A stretch of DNA of 12,040 bases from an uncultured Clostridia bacterium. Lineage in GTDB: Bacteria > Bacillota > Clostridia > Christensenellales > UBA1242. The translations under genes were made by a program, and so were the position numbers. The notes below the pieces were generated by a model. That model did not search any database. It was given only the letters and a program-made list of their open reading frames with translations, and was not told the origin of the DNA. The DNA lies in contig CALWRL010000016.1 in the NCBI GenBank assembly GCA_944383945.1, positions 1-12,040 of the forward strand, written 5' to 3'. Positions 5,710 to 12,040 of this stretch are shown piece by piece. How positions within the stretch are numbered: the first letter of the stretch is position 1; every line of letters starts with the position of its first letter.

Positions 5710-7308
5710 GTGAAATCTTGCACATGCTACGAAATGTTATTAAACACTTGCGAAAGTAAAAAAGGTAACATTATTTTTAATGGTCATAAAATTTCAATGA
5801 AAATGTTTTTAAAAAACATTGAAGATTTTGCTTTTTCTTTAAAGCATTTAGGATTTGAAAAAGGCGATGTTTTAACAATTTATTTGCCAACCTGTCCTCA
5901 ATCGCTTGTTGCTTTTTATGCTTGCAGTAAAATTGGAGTTGTTGCAAACATTGTTCACCCATTGTTGCCGCTTGATAAATTAAAAGAAAATTTAATAGAA
6001 ACAAAATCTAAGGGTTTGATGTTTTATGATATCTTAATTAAAGACAACAAGGCACTTGCAAAATTTAACCAAATTCTTATTAATTGTTCTATAACAAATT
6101 ATGTTGTTTTTAGGAAGTTTTTTTATTTCTTATACAAACAAATTAAGTTTAAGTTTAAACGCAGTGTAAAATCTATTAAATATTCTAAAATGGTTTACCA
6201 TAACAGAAAAAAATTTAAGCCAACATTAATAGAAGCAAAAGGTAGCGATGTTGTTTGCACTATGCACAGTGGAGGAACAGTTGGCGAACCAAAAATTGTT
6301 CAACTTCAAAATAATTCATTAAATGATTTAAGTGTTTCTTTGGAACAAATGTACACAAGAAAACAAAGAGCATGGGGCGAAGAATATTCTCTTGTTGCCC
6401 TTCCAATGTTTCATGCATACGGCTTGGGCGTTTGCGTTCACACATGCTTAACAAACAAATATAGCTTAATTTTAGTTCCAAAATTTTCGCCTAAATATAT
6501 TAACAAGTTAATGAAAAAACATTATGTAACATTCTTTTGCGGCGTTCCTGTTATGTTTAAAAAAATGATAGAACATAAGAATTTTTATGGAAAGCATTTA
6601 CAAAATTTAAGAGACTTATGGTGTGGCGGAGATGCTTTGGCTGAATCTTTTGTTGAACATTTTGATATTATAATGGAAAAATACAAATCTCCTGCAAGAT
6701 TGTTTAGAGGTTATGGTTTAACCGAAGTTGCTAGTGTTTGCGCTGCTAACACATTTGAAAATTACAGAAAAAACAGTTGTGGAAAACCAATTCCAAAAAC
6801 CGAGATTCAAGTTTGGGATGACGATGAAAACATCCTTCCTCCTAACACAATTGGCGAAATTGTTGTAAACTCCCCTTCTGTTATGAAAGGATATTTAAAT
6901 GGTTGCAAAGGTTTTGTTGTTAAAGACGGCAAAAAATGGGTTAAAACTGGCGACCTTGGATATTTAGATAAAGATGGTTTCTTATTTATATTAGATAGAA
7001 AAAAACGCTCTATAAAAATTAGTGCAATAAATGTTTTTCCATCGGAAATTGAAAGCCTTGTTAAGCAAAACGAATTTGTTGATGAAGCATGCGCTGTTCC
7101 TTACCATTATAATGAAAAAACCTATATAAAATTGTATATAACTGTAAAAGACCAAGAAATTAACAAGGAAAAATTAAAAAGAGATTTGATGATTTTGTGT
7201 CAAAAAAACTTAATTAAATATTCTTTGCCAAAGATGATTGAAATAATTGATGAAATGCCAAGAACACCTTTGGGAAAAGTTGATTTTAAAAAATTTCAAA
7301 GAGTTTAA
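5710..7308 (+). CDS. ANL-superfamily acyl-CoA synthetase / AMP-dependent acid ligase
   Basis: It is predicted to activate a carboxylic acid with ATP to an acyl-adenylate and transfer it to CoA (or another thiol). The 532-residue protein shows the core motifs in order: phosphate loop HSGGTVGEPK (186-195; the usual form is TSGTTGxPK), PMFHAYGLG (232-240), YGLTEVA (335-341), TGDLGYLDKDG (413-423), the hinge aspartate at about D429, and the C-terminal catalytic lysine in TPLGK (K523). No signal peptide or carrier-protein domain is seen, so it is cytoplasmic. The start is GTG at 5710 with AAGGAG 5 nt upstream. An acyltransferase gene follows after 12 nt, so the two form an operon. A lysine-rich insert at about 138-172 is unusual and could touch membrane lipid. 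Substrate chain length cannot be read from sequence; fatty acid is most likely. Superfamily call is firm. Confidence 0.85.
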   Translation: MKSCTCYEMLLNTCESKKGNIIFNGHKISMKMFLKNIEDFAFSLKHLGFEKGDVLTIYLPTCPQSLVAFYACSKIGVVANIVHPLLPLDKLKENLIETKSKGLMFYDILIKDNKALAKFNQILINCSITNYVVFRKFFYFLYKQIKFKFKRSVKSIKYSKMVYHNRKKFKPTLIEAKGSDVVCTMHSGGTVGEPKIVQLQNNSLNDLSVSLEQMYTRKQRAWGEEYSLVALPMFHAYGLGVCVHTCLTNKYSLILVPKFSPKYINKLMKKHYVTFFCGVPVMFKKMIEHKNFYGKHLQNLRDLWCGGDALAESFVEHFDIIMEKYKSPARLFRGYGLTEVASVCAANTFENYRKNSCGKPIPKTEIQVWDDDENILPPNTIGEIVVNSPSVMKGYLNGCKGFVVKDGKKWVKTGDLGYLDKDGFLFILDRKKRSIKISAINVFPSEIESLVKQNEFVDEACAVPYHYNEKTYIKLYITVKDQEINKEKLKRDLMILCQKNLIKYSLPKMIEIIDEMPRTPLGKVDFKKFQRV

Positions 7309-7320
7309 AGGATTAAACAA

Positions 7321-8616
7321 ATGGAAAATTTAAGCGCTGAAAAAAATGTTGTTGAAACCCAATTAAGTCAACAAAAACAAGTTGCTGATACGCAAAATAA
7401 AAACATTCAAACAAAACGAATTAAAAGCATAGATAGATTTAGGGGCTTTTGTGTTTTTGCCATGTTAATTTTTCAATTCTTAAAGAATTTTGAAAGTTTA
7501 GGTTTTTTATCAAAACTTGCAGAGCATTCAGCAGAGAAAGGAGGAATAGTTATTTTGCCTGGTATGACTTTGGCAGACATAATTGCCCCTGCTTTCATTT
7601 TTGCAATTGGACTTACTTTTGCACTTTCATTTAGCAAATGGCAAAAATTATATGGAACAAAACTTGCGATTGTCCATTATTTAGAAAGAGCTCTTGCGAT
7701 AATTGGTGTTGGAACATTTCTTTCTTTATGCAACAAATTTTTAGATAGCTTTTCTGGTAAGTATACTTTTAATGCTTTCGATTGGACAGTTTTTGCTTTT
7801 TCAGTTATAGCACTTGTTGGGCTTTCTTTAAGGCTTATATCTTTAATTCCTGCATTAAGAAACAAATTAAAGGGTTATGCAGAACAAATATTCTACATCG
7901 CTTTATCTTGCTTGGGAATAATGAACATTATTATAACTTCAATTGATTATGCTTATGTTGTTAATGGAACAGGTGTTGTATATAGTTACTGGGTAACTTT
8001 GCAAGGAATTGGATTCGCAATATTAATTGCTTTTCCTTTTGTTAAAGCAAAATCTTGGGTTAAATTTTTAGGGGCTTCTCTTATAACAATTTTGTTCACT
8101 GTTTATCATCAATTAGGAAACAACAAAGAATTATTAGATGCTATTGTTCATGGTGGTGTTGTTGGTGGTTTTGGTTGGGGAGCAATGCTTATTTTTGATA
8201 TGTTTATTGCAGATTTATTCTTTTCTAACAAAACAAATTCACTAATTGCCTCAACTTTGTTTTTTGCAATTGGAGTTTTCTTAACACAGTGGCTTGGCGT
8301 TATCAACATGGGAAGTTGCTCCCCAACTTTCATCTTGGTTGGCGTTGGTTTAAGCGGTGTTATTTTTGCATTGTTTGATTGTTTAGATAAATACCACAAA
8401 TCTAAATTTGACCCATTGGTTTGGTGGGGCAAAAATCCAATTATAATGTTCTTAGTGGAATTCTTTGTTATAGGAGTTTATACACAAGTTATGCCAGATT
8501 CAGTAATTGCTAATGCTAGTTGGCCAGTTGCCTTAATTCAAGGAATAATAGCAGTTGTTACTTTAACTGCATTCGCTTACTTGTTATCTCGCTCAAAAAA
8601 ATCTTTCAGTTTATAA
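7321..8616 (+). CDS. Multi-span membrane acyltransferase, HGSNAT/COG4299-like (paralogue 1)
   Basis: Relatives of heparan-alpha-glucosaminide N-acetyltransferase pass an acyl group from cytoplasmic CoA to an extracytoplasmic amino sugar. The 431-residue protein has a polar Gln/Lys-rich cytoplasmic N-terminus (1-33) and then the family signature RIKSIDRFRGFCVFAM (33-48). ILPGMTLADIIAP (78-90) follows with a histidine just before it (H69, in the region of the family's active-site His). Further family matches are TLQGIG (226-231), CSPTFILVGVG (333-343) and WWGKNPIIMF (368-377). About ten hydrophobic helices are visible. It starts 12 nt after the ligase stop, with AAAGGA overlapping that stop, so it is co-transcribed. 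Acyl donor and acceptor are unknown; a wall or surface glycan is a reasonable guess. Could also be described as DUF5009-like. Family call is fairly firm. Confidence 0.78.
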   Translation: MENLSAEKNVVETQLSQQKQVADTQNKNIQTKRIKSIDRFRGFCVFAMLIFQFLKNFESLGFLSKLAEHSAEKGGIVILPGMTLADIIAPAFIFAIGLTFALSFSKWQKLYGTKLAIVHYLERALAIIGVGTFLSLCNKFLDSFSGKYTFNAFDWTVFAFSVIALVGLSLRLISLIPALRNKLKGYAEQIFYIALSCLGIMNIIITSIDYAYVVNGTGVVYSYWVTLQGIGFAILIAFPFVKAKSWVKFLGASLITILFTVYHQLGNNKELLDAIVHGGVVGGFGWGAMLIFDMFIADLFFSNKTNSLIASTLFFAIGVFLTQWLGVINMGSCSPTFILVGVGLSGVIFALFDCLDKYHKSKFDPLVWWGKNPIIMFLVEFFVIGVYTQVMPDSVIANASWPVALIQGIIAVVTLTAFAYLLSRSKKSFSL

Positions 8617-8653
8617 AATAAAAAATATGTAGTGTTTTTAATAGCAAAATTGT

Positions 8654-8694
8654 TTTTTCTTTTTTTTTTATTATGATAAAATGCTACTAGGAGG
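8654..8694 (+). promoter_or_regulatory. Extended -10 promoter with T-tract spacer, and ribosome site of paralogue 2
   Basis: TAAAAT (8677-8682) is preceded by TGa (8674-8676), an extended -10 element. At 17-bp spacing the -35 position is only T-rich (8654-8659). A second, weaker -35-like TTGTTT lies at 8650-8655, 21 bp away. The spacer is T6-C-T10 (8653-8669). A perfect AGGAGG (8689-8694) precedes the ATG at 8700 by 5 nt. No terminator separates paralogue 1 from this site, so readthrough is also possible. Confidence 0.6.
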
Positions 8695-8699
8695 AAAAA

Positions 8700-10034
8700 A
8701 TGAAAAAACAACAAAAAGATGAAAATTTGGTTGTTGAAAAAGAAAATGCTAATTTAGATTTGCAAGCAACAACAAAATTAGAAAATGATGAGCAAAAAAA
8801 CAAAGAAAAAATTGCTGAAACAAAAACTTCACAAAGAATTTTATCTATTGATAGATTTCGTGGAATTTGCATGTTTGCAATGGTTTGTTCTTTTATTTTT
8901 GGGTTGTTTGCATCATTTAGCGCATTGGCACCTATAATTGAGCACGGAACAAATGGTTTTCAAATTTTACCAGGTGTTTCTTTTGCCGATTTGTTTGCAC
9001 CTATGTTTATTTTTGTTATTGGGTTAACAATTGTTCCAAGCTTCAAAAAAAGAGAAAAACAATTTGGAACTTCTAGGGCATATTTCCAGCTTGCTGTAAG
9101 ATTTTTATCTATTATGGGAATTGGCTGCTTGTTAAATGGATTCGAAGATGGCTGGTCTGATGTTATATTAAACGGAGTTCCATTTGCCGAATTAAATATT
9201 AACATGAAAATATATGCTGTATGTTTTTGGATAGCAATAGCATTGGTTATTAACCTTATCGTTTCAACATTTATTAAAAATAATAAATATAAGGCAATTT
9301 CAAAAAATATTTTATCTGCATTATTAGCTTTATGCGGGCTTCTTGCGTTGTTTGTTATTATAGTAAAAACAGGAGAAAAAATAACTCCTAACCCAACTAG
9401 TCCTTATGATCAAATTTGGGACACATTGCAAAACATTGGTTTAGCAGGTTTAATTTCTTTGCCATTTATTAAATTTAGCAAATGGGGAAAATTGGTTATT
9501 GTTTCAATCATACTATTAGTTTTAACAGCGTTTATTCAAGGCGGTGGTTTAAGCCTTGCTAATTCAATTCTTGAGGGCGGTTTCATTGGCGGTTTTAGCT
9601 GGGCTTGCATTCTTATGTTTGGTTCAATCTTTGCCGAATTAAAAGATGATAAAAGATATTGGGTTTTAACTTCAATGTTACTTTTAATTTCAACAGTTTT
9701 AATTTTAGCATTTGATTTTACTGCTGCAAAAAGAGGATGCACTCCTGTTTATGCAATGTTTACAACAAGCATTGCTGCAATGATTTGGAGCGCGCTAAAC
9801 CTTTTGAATAATTGGAAGCCTAAATTTAGTTTCTTTGCGATTTGGGGAAGCAACGCAATTTTAACTTATGTTGTTAACTATATTATTTCTGTTTTCATTT
9901 TAGGCGGAATTTTAGGAGAACAAGTTTCTGCATTGCCTGTTTGGGCTGGAATTTTAATTTCAATAACACTGCTTGCTCTGTTCACTGTTATGAATTGGCT
10001 TTTAAAACGAAAAGATAGATATATAAGAATTTAA
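8700..10034 (+). CDS. Multi-span membrane acyltransferase, HGSNAT/COG4299-like (paralogue 2)
   Basis: A 444-residue tandem paralogue of the preceding gene. It has a longer charged Lys/Glu/Gln-rich N-terminus (1-46), then RILSIDRFRGICMFAM (46-61). EHGTNG follows with a histidine (H82) at the position of H69 in the first copy, then ILPGVSFADLFAP (89-101). TLQNIG, CTPVYAMFTTS and WGSNAILTYV match the same family positions as in paralogue 1. The copies have diverged widely, so the duplication is old and they may use different acceptors or donors. Likely topology is about ten membrane helices with a cytoplasmic N-terminus. It has its own promoter and a strong ribosome site and is followed by a strong terminator. 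Family call is fairly firm; substrate unknown. Confidence 0.78.
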   Translation: MKKQQKDENLVVEKENANLDLQATTKLENDEQKNKEKIAETKTSQRILSIDRFRGICMFAMVCSFIFGLFASFSALAPIIEHGTNGFQILPGVSFADLFAPMFIFVIGLTIVPSFKKREKQFGTSRAYFQLAVRFLSIMGIGCLLNGFEDGWSDVILNGVPFAELNINMKIYAVCFWIAIALVINLIVSTFIKNNKYKAISKNILSALLALCGLLALFVIIVKTGEKITPNPTSPYDQIWDTLQNIGLAGLISLPFIKFSKWGKLVIVSIILLVLTAFIQGGGLSLANSILEGGFIGGFSWACILMFGSIFAELKDDKRYWVLTSMLLLISTVLILAFDFTAAKRGCTPVYAMFTTSIAAMIWSALNLLNNWKPKFSFFAIWGSNAILTYVVNYIISVFILGGILGEQVSALPVWAGILISITLLALFTVMNWLLKRKDRYIRI

Positions 10035-10048
10035 AATAATAATTTTAT

Positions 10049-10086
10049 AAAAAGCAAACTTTACCGCTAACAAAGTTTGCTTTTTT
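10049..10086 (+). terminator. Terminator of the acyltransferase operon
   Basis: A 14-bp stem, 10049-10062 (core AGCAAACTTT) with 10072-10085 (core AAAGTTTGCT), closes a 9-nt loop and ends in TTTTTT (10081-10086). It lies 14 nt after the paralogue 2 stop. Confidence 0.9.
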
Positions 10087-10127
10087 AATATTAGAAAATA
10101 AAAATAAACAAATAAAAGTAAAAAAAT

Positions 10128-10154
10128 AAAAGCCGATTTTTTTCGGCTTTTTTT
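10128..10154. terminator. Terminator downstream of tRNA-Gly (works on either strand)
   Basis: The 9-bp stem AAAAGCCGA (10128-10136) with TCGGCTTTT (10143-10151) has a 6-nt T loop. On the minus strand it follows tRNA-Gly by 2 nt and is followed by an interrupted T-run. On the plus strand it also has T7 (10148-10154), so it can back up the acyltransferase terminator. Confidence 0.82.
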
Positions 10155-10156
10155 AT

Positions 10157-10231
10157 TGGAGCGGAAGACGAGATTCGAACTCGCGACATTCGCCTTGGCA
10201 AGGCGACGCTCTACCACTGAGCCACTCCCGC
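10157..10231 (-). tRNA. tRNA-Gly, anticodon GCC
   Basis: The 75-nt gene has acceptor stem GCGGGAG/CTTCCGC (one G-U pair) and anticodon arm TCGCC/GGCGA with loop TTGCCAA (anticodon GCC). The T-arm is GCGAG-TTCGAAT-CTCGT, the discriminator is U, and CCA is encoded at 10157-10159. It is a single-gene unit. Confidence 0.95.
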
Positions 10232-10280
10232 AAACTTTTTTTACAGCACAAACAACATAATTTTTTTCTTGTGCGATAGT

Positions 10281-10309
10281 ATCATACCAAATCTTAAAAG
10301 ATATGTCAA
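10281..10309 (-). promoter_or_regulatory. tRNA-Gly promoter
   Basis: On the minus strand TTGACA (10304-10309) and TATGAT (10281-10286) are 17 bp apart. The predicted start (about 10274) gives a leader of about 43 nt that can fold weakly through GCACAA/TTGTGC (10269-10274 with 10246-10251). Confidence 0.85.
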
Positions 10310-10328
10310 CAATTTTTTAACAATAATA

Positions 10329-10351
10329 AAAACGGTTTTTTAAACCGTTTT
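10329..10351 (-). terminator. Terminator overlapping the stop of the SSB-like gene
   Basis: The 10-bp stem AAAACGGTTT (10329-10338) with AAACCGTTTT (10342-10351) is followed on the minus strand by a T-run (complement of 10328-10332). The SSB-like gene's stop TAA (10350-10352) is part of the stem base. Confidence 0.85.
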
Positions 10352-11000
10352 AAATTATTTCTTCACCGCCTACAATTTCATCTTGACCGTTAATTTGAAT
10401 TTTATTAACAGAAATTTCATAAGCTGTTTTAACAACAATTTCATCTTCGCTTAATTTCTTTTGATATTCCCTGCTTTGTATTCTTCCAACAATTGATATT
10501 TGTGTTCCAACTTCTGCATCTTTAACATATTTTGCGTTTCTGCCCCATGCTATACATGGCAAATAATCCGATTTGTTATAAGCTCTATTGACCGCAACTA
10601 ATATATCACAAATTTCTCTTTTAAATGGAGTTGTTCTATAAACCGGAGGTTTACATATATAGCCAACAATTTCTATTATATTTGGGTTCATGCTTTCATC
10701 AGCGTCAATTATTTCTCTAACAAAAACTGTTAAAACTAGTTTACTTGCACCGTCAACAATTTTGTTATAGCTTCTAAACTGCCCTTTTATCGCAATTTGA
10801 CTGCCAATTTTAAATTGTTCTTTGTTTAATAACTTTTCGGAAATTGTTATTGGAATAACATCCGAATGTTCAGAAAGCCTTGGAACACTGATCATAATTT
10901 CATAAAAAGCTTCTCCAAAAGTTTCATGGCTAAATTCTGGCTCGGTTTCAATTGTTCCGAGCAAAAAAACTTTATTGTTGTTCATCATTTCGTAATTCAT
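10350..11000 (-). CDS. Tandem-OB-fold SSB-like protein without the acidic C-terminal tip
   Basis: Single-stranded DNA-binding proteins coat exposed strands during replication and repair. This 216-residue protein appears to hold two OB folds in one chain. OB1 spans about 8-98 (NKVFLLGTIETEPEF, GSQIAIKGQFRSYNK at 66-80). OB2 spans about 107-203 and is the more canonical (NIIEIVGYI, NRAYNKSDYLPCIAWGRNA at 138-156, GTQISIVGRIQSREYQ at 165-180). The usual flexible tail ending in an acidic DDIPF-like tip is absent; the protein ends GGEEII. That makes it unlikely to be the main replicative SSB. ATG at 11000 has AAGGAG 6 nt upstream, overlapping the stop of the deacetylase gene (11 nt gap), so the two are co-transcribed. 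The family call is good, the division into two OB folds is by eye, and the role is open. Confidence 0.8.
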   Translation of the reverse strand: MNYEMMNNNKVFLLGTIETEPEFSHETFGEAFYEIMISVPRLSEHSDVIPITISEKLLNKEQFKIGSQIAIKGQFRSYNKIVDGASKLVLTVFVREIIDADESMNPNIIEIVGYICKPPVYRTTPFKREICDILVAVNRAYNKSDYLPCIAWGRNAKYVKDAEVGTQISIVGRIQSREYQKKLSEDEIVVKTAYEISVNKIQINGQDEIVGGEEII

Positions 11001-11011
11001 ATTCTTCTCCT

Positions 11012-11779
11012 TTATGAAAGAGGTTTTTGCATTCCATTTCTATCTATTTCATAGTTGTCTGTTAAAATTAAATCGCCAACTGCCCCAATTTTGTAGCCCT
11101 GTTTTGTTAACCTATCTAAAACAAGTGGTAACGCCTCTAATATATGGTCTGAATTGTTATGGAACAATATTATGCTACCAGAACGAACATTGTTTAAAAC
11201 CCTTGTGCATATTTCTTCGCCAGAAAGACCTTTCCAGTCTAATGAGTCTACATCCCATTGAATGGTCTTTAAACCCATTTCTTCTGATATATCAATTAAG
11301 TTGTTGTTATATGCACCAAACGGAGCTCTAAACAATTTAACATCCTTTCCTGTTATATCTTTTATTAATTTAATTGAAGATTCTAATTCTTGTTTTATTT
11401 GTTCGGACGAAAGTTTGGTCATGTCTGGGTGGGTGTTGGAATGGGTTCCAATTTCAAATCCGTTCTCGTCTATTTTCTTAACTATATCTCCATATTTATC
11501 TGTCCAAAAACCAACAAGAAAGAAAGTTGCATTGCAGTTGTATTCTTTTAAAATTTTCATTATTTCTTCTGTTTTATCTGCTCCCCAAGCCGCATCAAAA
11601 GATATTGCAACCTCTTTTTCTTCGGTTTGAACATAGTAAATTGGAACCTTTCTGTTTGGATATCCAAAATACACCTGTGCAGCGCTAACCCCGTCTATGC
11701 TAACTGCCAGCAAAACAGAAACTATTATGATTGCTAAACAAATTTTTAAGGTGCGCGACTTAATAACATAAAATGGCAT
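11012..11779 (-). CDS. PdaB-like polysaccharide deacetylase (NodB homology, CE4 type)
   Basis: It is predicted to remove acetyl groups from an extracellular N-acetyl amino sugar polymer such as peptidoglycan. I choose ATG 11777-11779 (255 residues), which has GAGGAG just upstream, over the in-frame ATG at 11798-11800, which lacks a ribosome site. Numbering from the longer start, an N-terminal signal or anchor helix lies at about 18-40. Then come FDAAWG (68-73), the zinc-site HSNTHPD (120-126), RAPFG (158-162), QWDVDSLDW (181-189) and ILFHN (211-215). The first motif has lost the second Asp of the usual FDDG, a change shared with the PdaB subgroup (FDxSWG in Bacillus PdaB, required for spore stability). 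An SSB-like gene follows in the same operon. Family call is firm; a sporulation role is inference. Confidence 0.87.
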   Translation of the reverse strand: MPFYVIKSRTLKICLAIIIVSVLLAVSIDGVSAAQVYFGYPNRKVPIYYVQTEEKEVAISFDAAWGADKTEEIMKILKEYNCNATFFLVGFWTDKYGDIVKKIDENGFEIGTHSNTHPDMTKLSSEQIKQELESSIKLIKDITGKDVKLFRAPFGAYNNNLIDISEEMGLKTIQWDVDSLDWKGLSGEEICTRVLNNVRSGSIILFHNNSDHILEALPLVLDRLTKQGYKIGAVGDLILTDNYEIDRNGMQKPLS

Positions 11780-11839
11780 TTTCTCCTCGCTTTTAACCAT
11801 ACCAAAGCAATAAAATTGCGCAAAGGTATAAAGTGTTGA

Positions 11840-11869
11840 ATTAGAGCATTTATTCTCACAATTTGTCGA
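11840..11869 (-). promoter_or_regulatory. Possible promoter of the deacetylase/SSB operon
   Basis: On the minus strand TCGACA (11864-11869) and TCTAAT (11840-11845) are 18 bp apart, each one base from consensus. Other AT-rich options exist nearby and a sporulation sigma factor cannot be excluded, so this is tentative. Nothing else recognisable lies in 11801-11921. Confidence 0.35.
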
Positions 11870-11921
11870 ATTCGCTCTCTCTTACTTTAAATATATTTTG
11901 CGAGTTTTAAGATTATGCAAA

Positions 11922-11943
11922 AAAAACAGCAAACGCTGTTTTT
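11922..11943 (-). terminator. Terminator of the gene at the right edge
   Basis: The 9-bp stem AAAAACAGC (11922-11930) with GCTGTTTTT (11935-11943) has a 4-nt loop. On the minus strand it ends in a T8 run. It sits about 18 nt after the stop codon at 11962-11964. Confidence 0.85.
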
Positions 11944-11961
11944 CTAAATAATTTTTAAAAA

Positions 11962-12040
11962 TTATAAATCTTTTCCATTATCATCTATCAAATTATCATC
12001 TGAACTTTTATTGTTTTGGCTTGAAGGTTGTGCATTAAAA
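11962..12040 (-). CDS. C-terminal tail of an unidentified protein (runs off window)
   Basis: On the minus strand one frame stays open from the window edge to TAA at 11962-11964. It encodes 25 residues that end in a polar, acidic tail (FNAQPSSQNN followed by a Ser/Asp-rich stretch and NGKDL). A strong terminator directly downstream supports a genuine gene end. The tail is low in complexity and carries no family signature, so the product cannot be named. Disordered acidic tails of this sort occur on many membrane and cytosolic proteins. Confidence 0.55.
   Translation of the reverse strand, partial: FNAQPSSQNNKSSDDNLIDDNGKDL

Noticed and set aside
8617..8652. Terminator between the two acyltransferase genes
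   Set aside because: T-rich but no stem of useful length precedes the T-run, so termination is not supported.
10002..10217. Minus-strand open frame covering tRNA-Gly and the two terminators
   Set aside because: It is composed of tRNA, terminator and antisense sequence of paralogue 2.
11014..11630. Two plus-strand open frames of 105 and 122 codons opposite the deacetylase
   Set aside because: They are antisense shadows of a well-supported gene and show no recognisable domain or ribosome site.
11843..11878. Inverted repeat AGAGC...GCTCT with an internal CGAATTCG upstream of the deacetylase gene
   Set aside because: Only 5 bp of stem around a 26-nt loop; too weak to call an operator or RNA structure.

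Overview
The window looks like chromosomal sequence from a low-GC Gram-positive bacterium, probably an uncultured Clostridia-like member of the Bacillota. The evidence is strong AT-richness, textbook GGAG/AGGAGG ribosome sites, near-consensus sigma-A promoters with 17-bp spacers, a PdaB-like deacetylase and separate SecD and SecF genes. The genetic code is standard. I see no CRISPR array, transposase, integrase or rRNA.

Layout from left to right. (1) 1-947, minus strand: the 5' part of rpsO (S15) with its own promoter and a foldable ~90-nt leader, preceded by a membrane-anchored lytic transglycosylase. (2) 1054-3922, plus strand: secD and secF overlap by 14 nt behind a strong promoter, followed across a terminator-like hairpin by a phage-type P-loop kinase. 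(3) 3929-5020, minus strand: an ankyrin-repeat protein that shares a bidirectional terminator with the kinase. (4) 5218-5457, minus strand: a tRNA-Cys/tRNA-Leu operon with no base between the two tRNAs. (5) 5634-10086, plus strand: an acyl-CoA-ligase-like (ANL) enzyme followed by two tandem paralogous multi-span membrane acyltransferases of the HGSNAT/COG4299 type. (6) 10128-10309, minus strand: tRNA-Gly. (7) 10329-11779, minus strand: a PdaB-like polysaccharide deacetylase co-transcribed with a tandem-OB-fold SSB-like protein. (8) 11922-12040, minus strand: the C-terminal tail of an unidentified gene and its terminator.

How the genes may work together. Several products act at the envelope: SecDF (protein export), the lytic transglycosylase and deacetylase (wall or glycan remodelling), and the ligase plus two acyltransferases. 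The last three suggest, by inference, a small cassette that activates an acyl group and moves it across the membrane onto an extracytoplasmic acceptor. Its two promoter/leader regions carry long homopolymer runs (A17, and T6-C-T10), which are candidate slippage switches.

The most unusual observation is that SecD and SecF keep the family architecture but, in a by-eye alignment, have lost the conserved transmembrane charged residues used for proton-driven export (Asp in SecD TM4, Asp and Arg in SecF). A second theme is terminator hairpins that overlap stop codons, seen at four gene ends.
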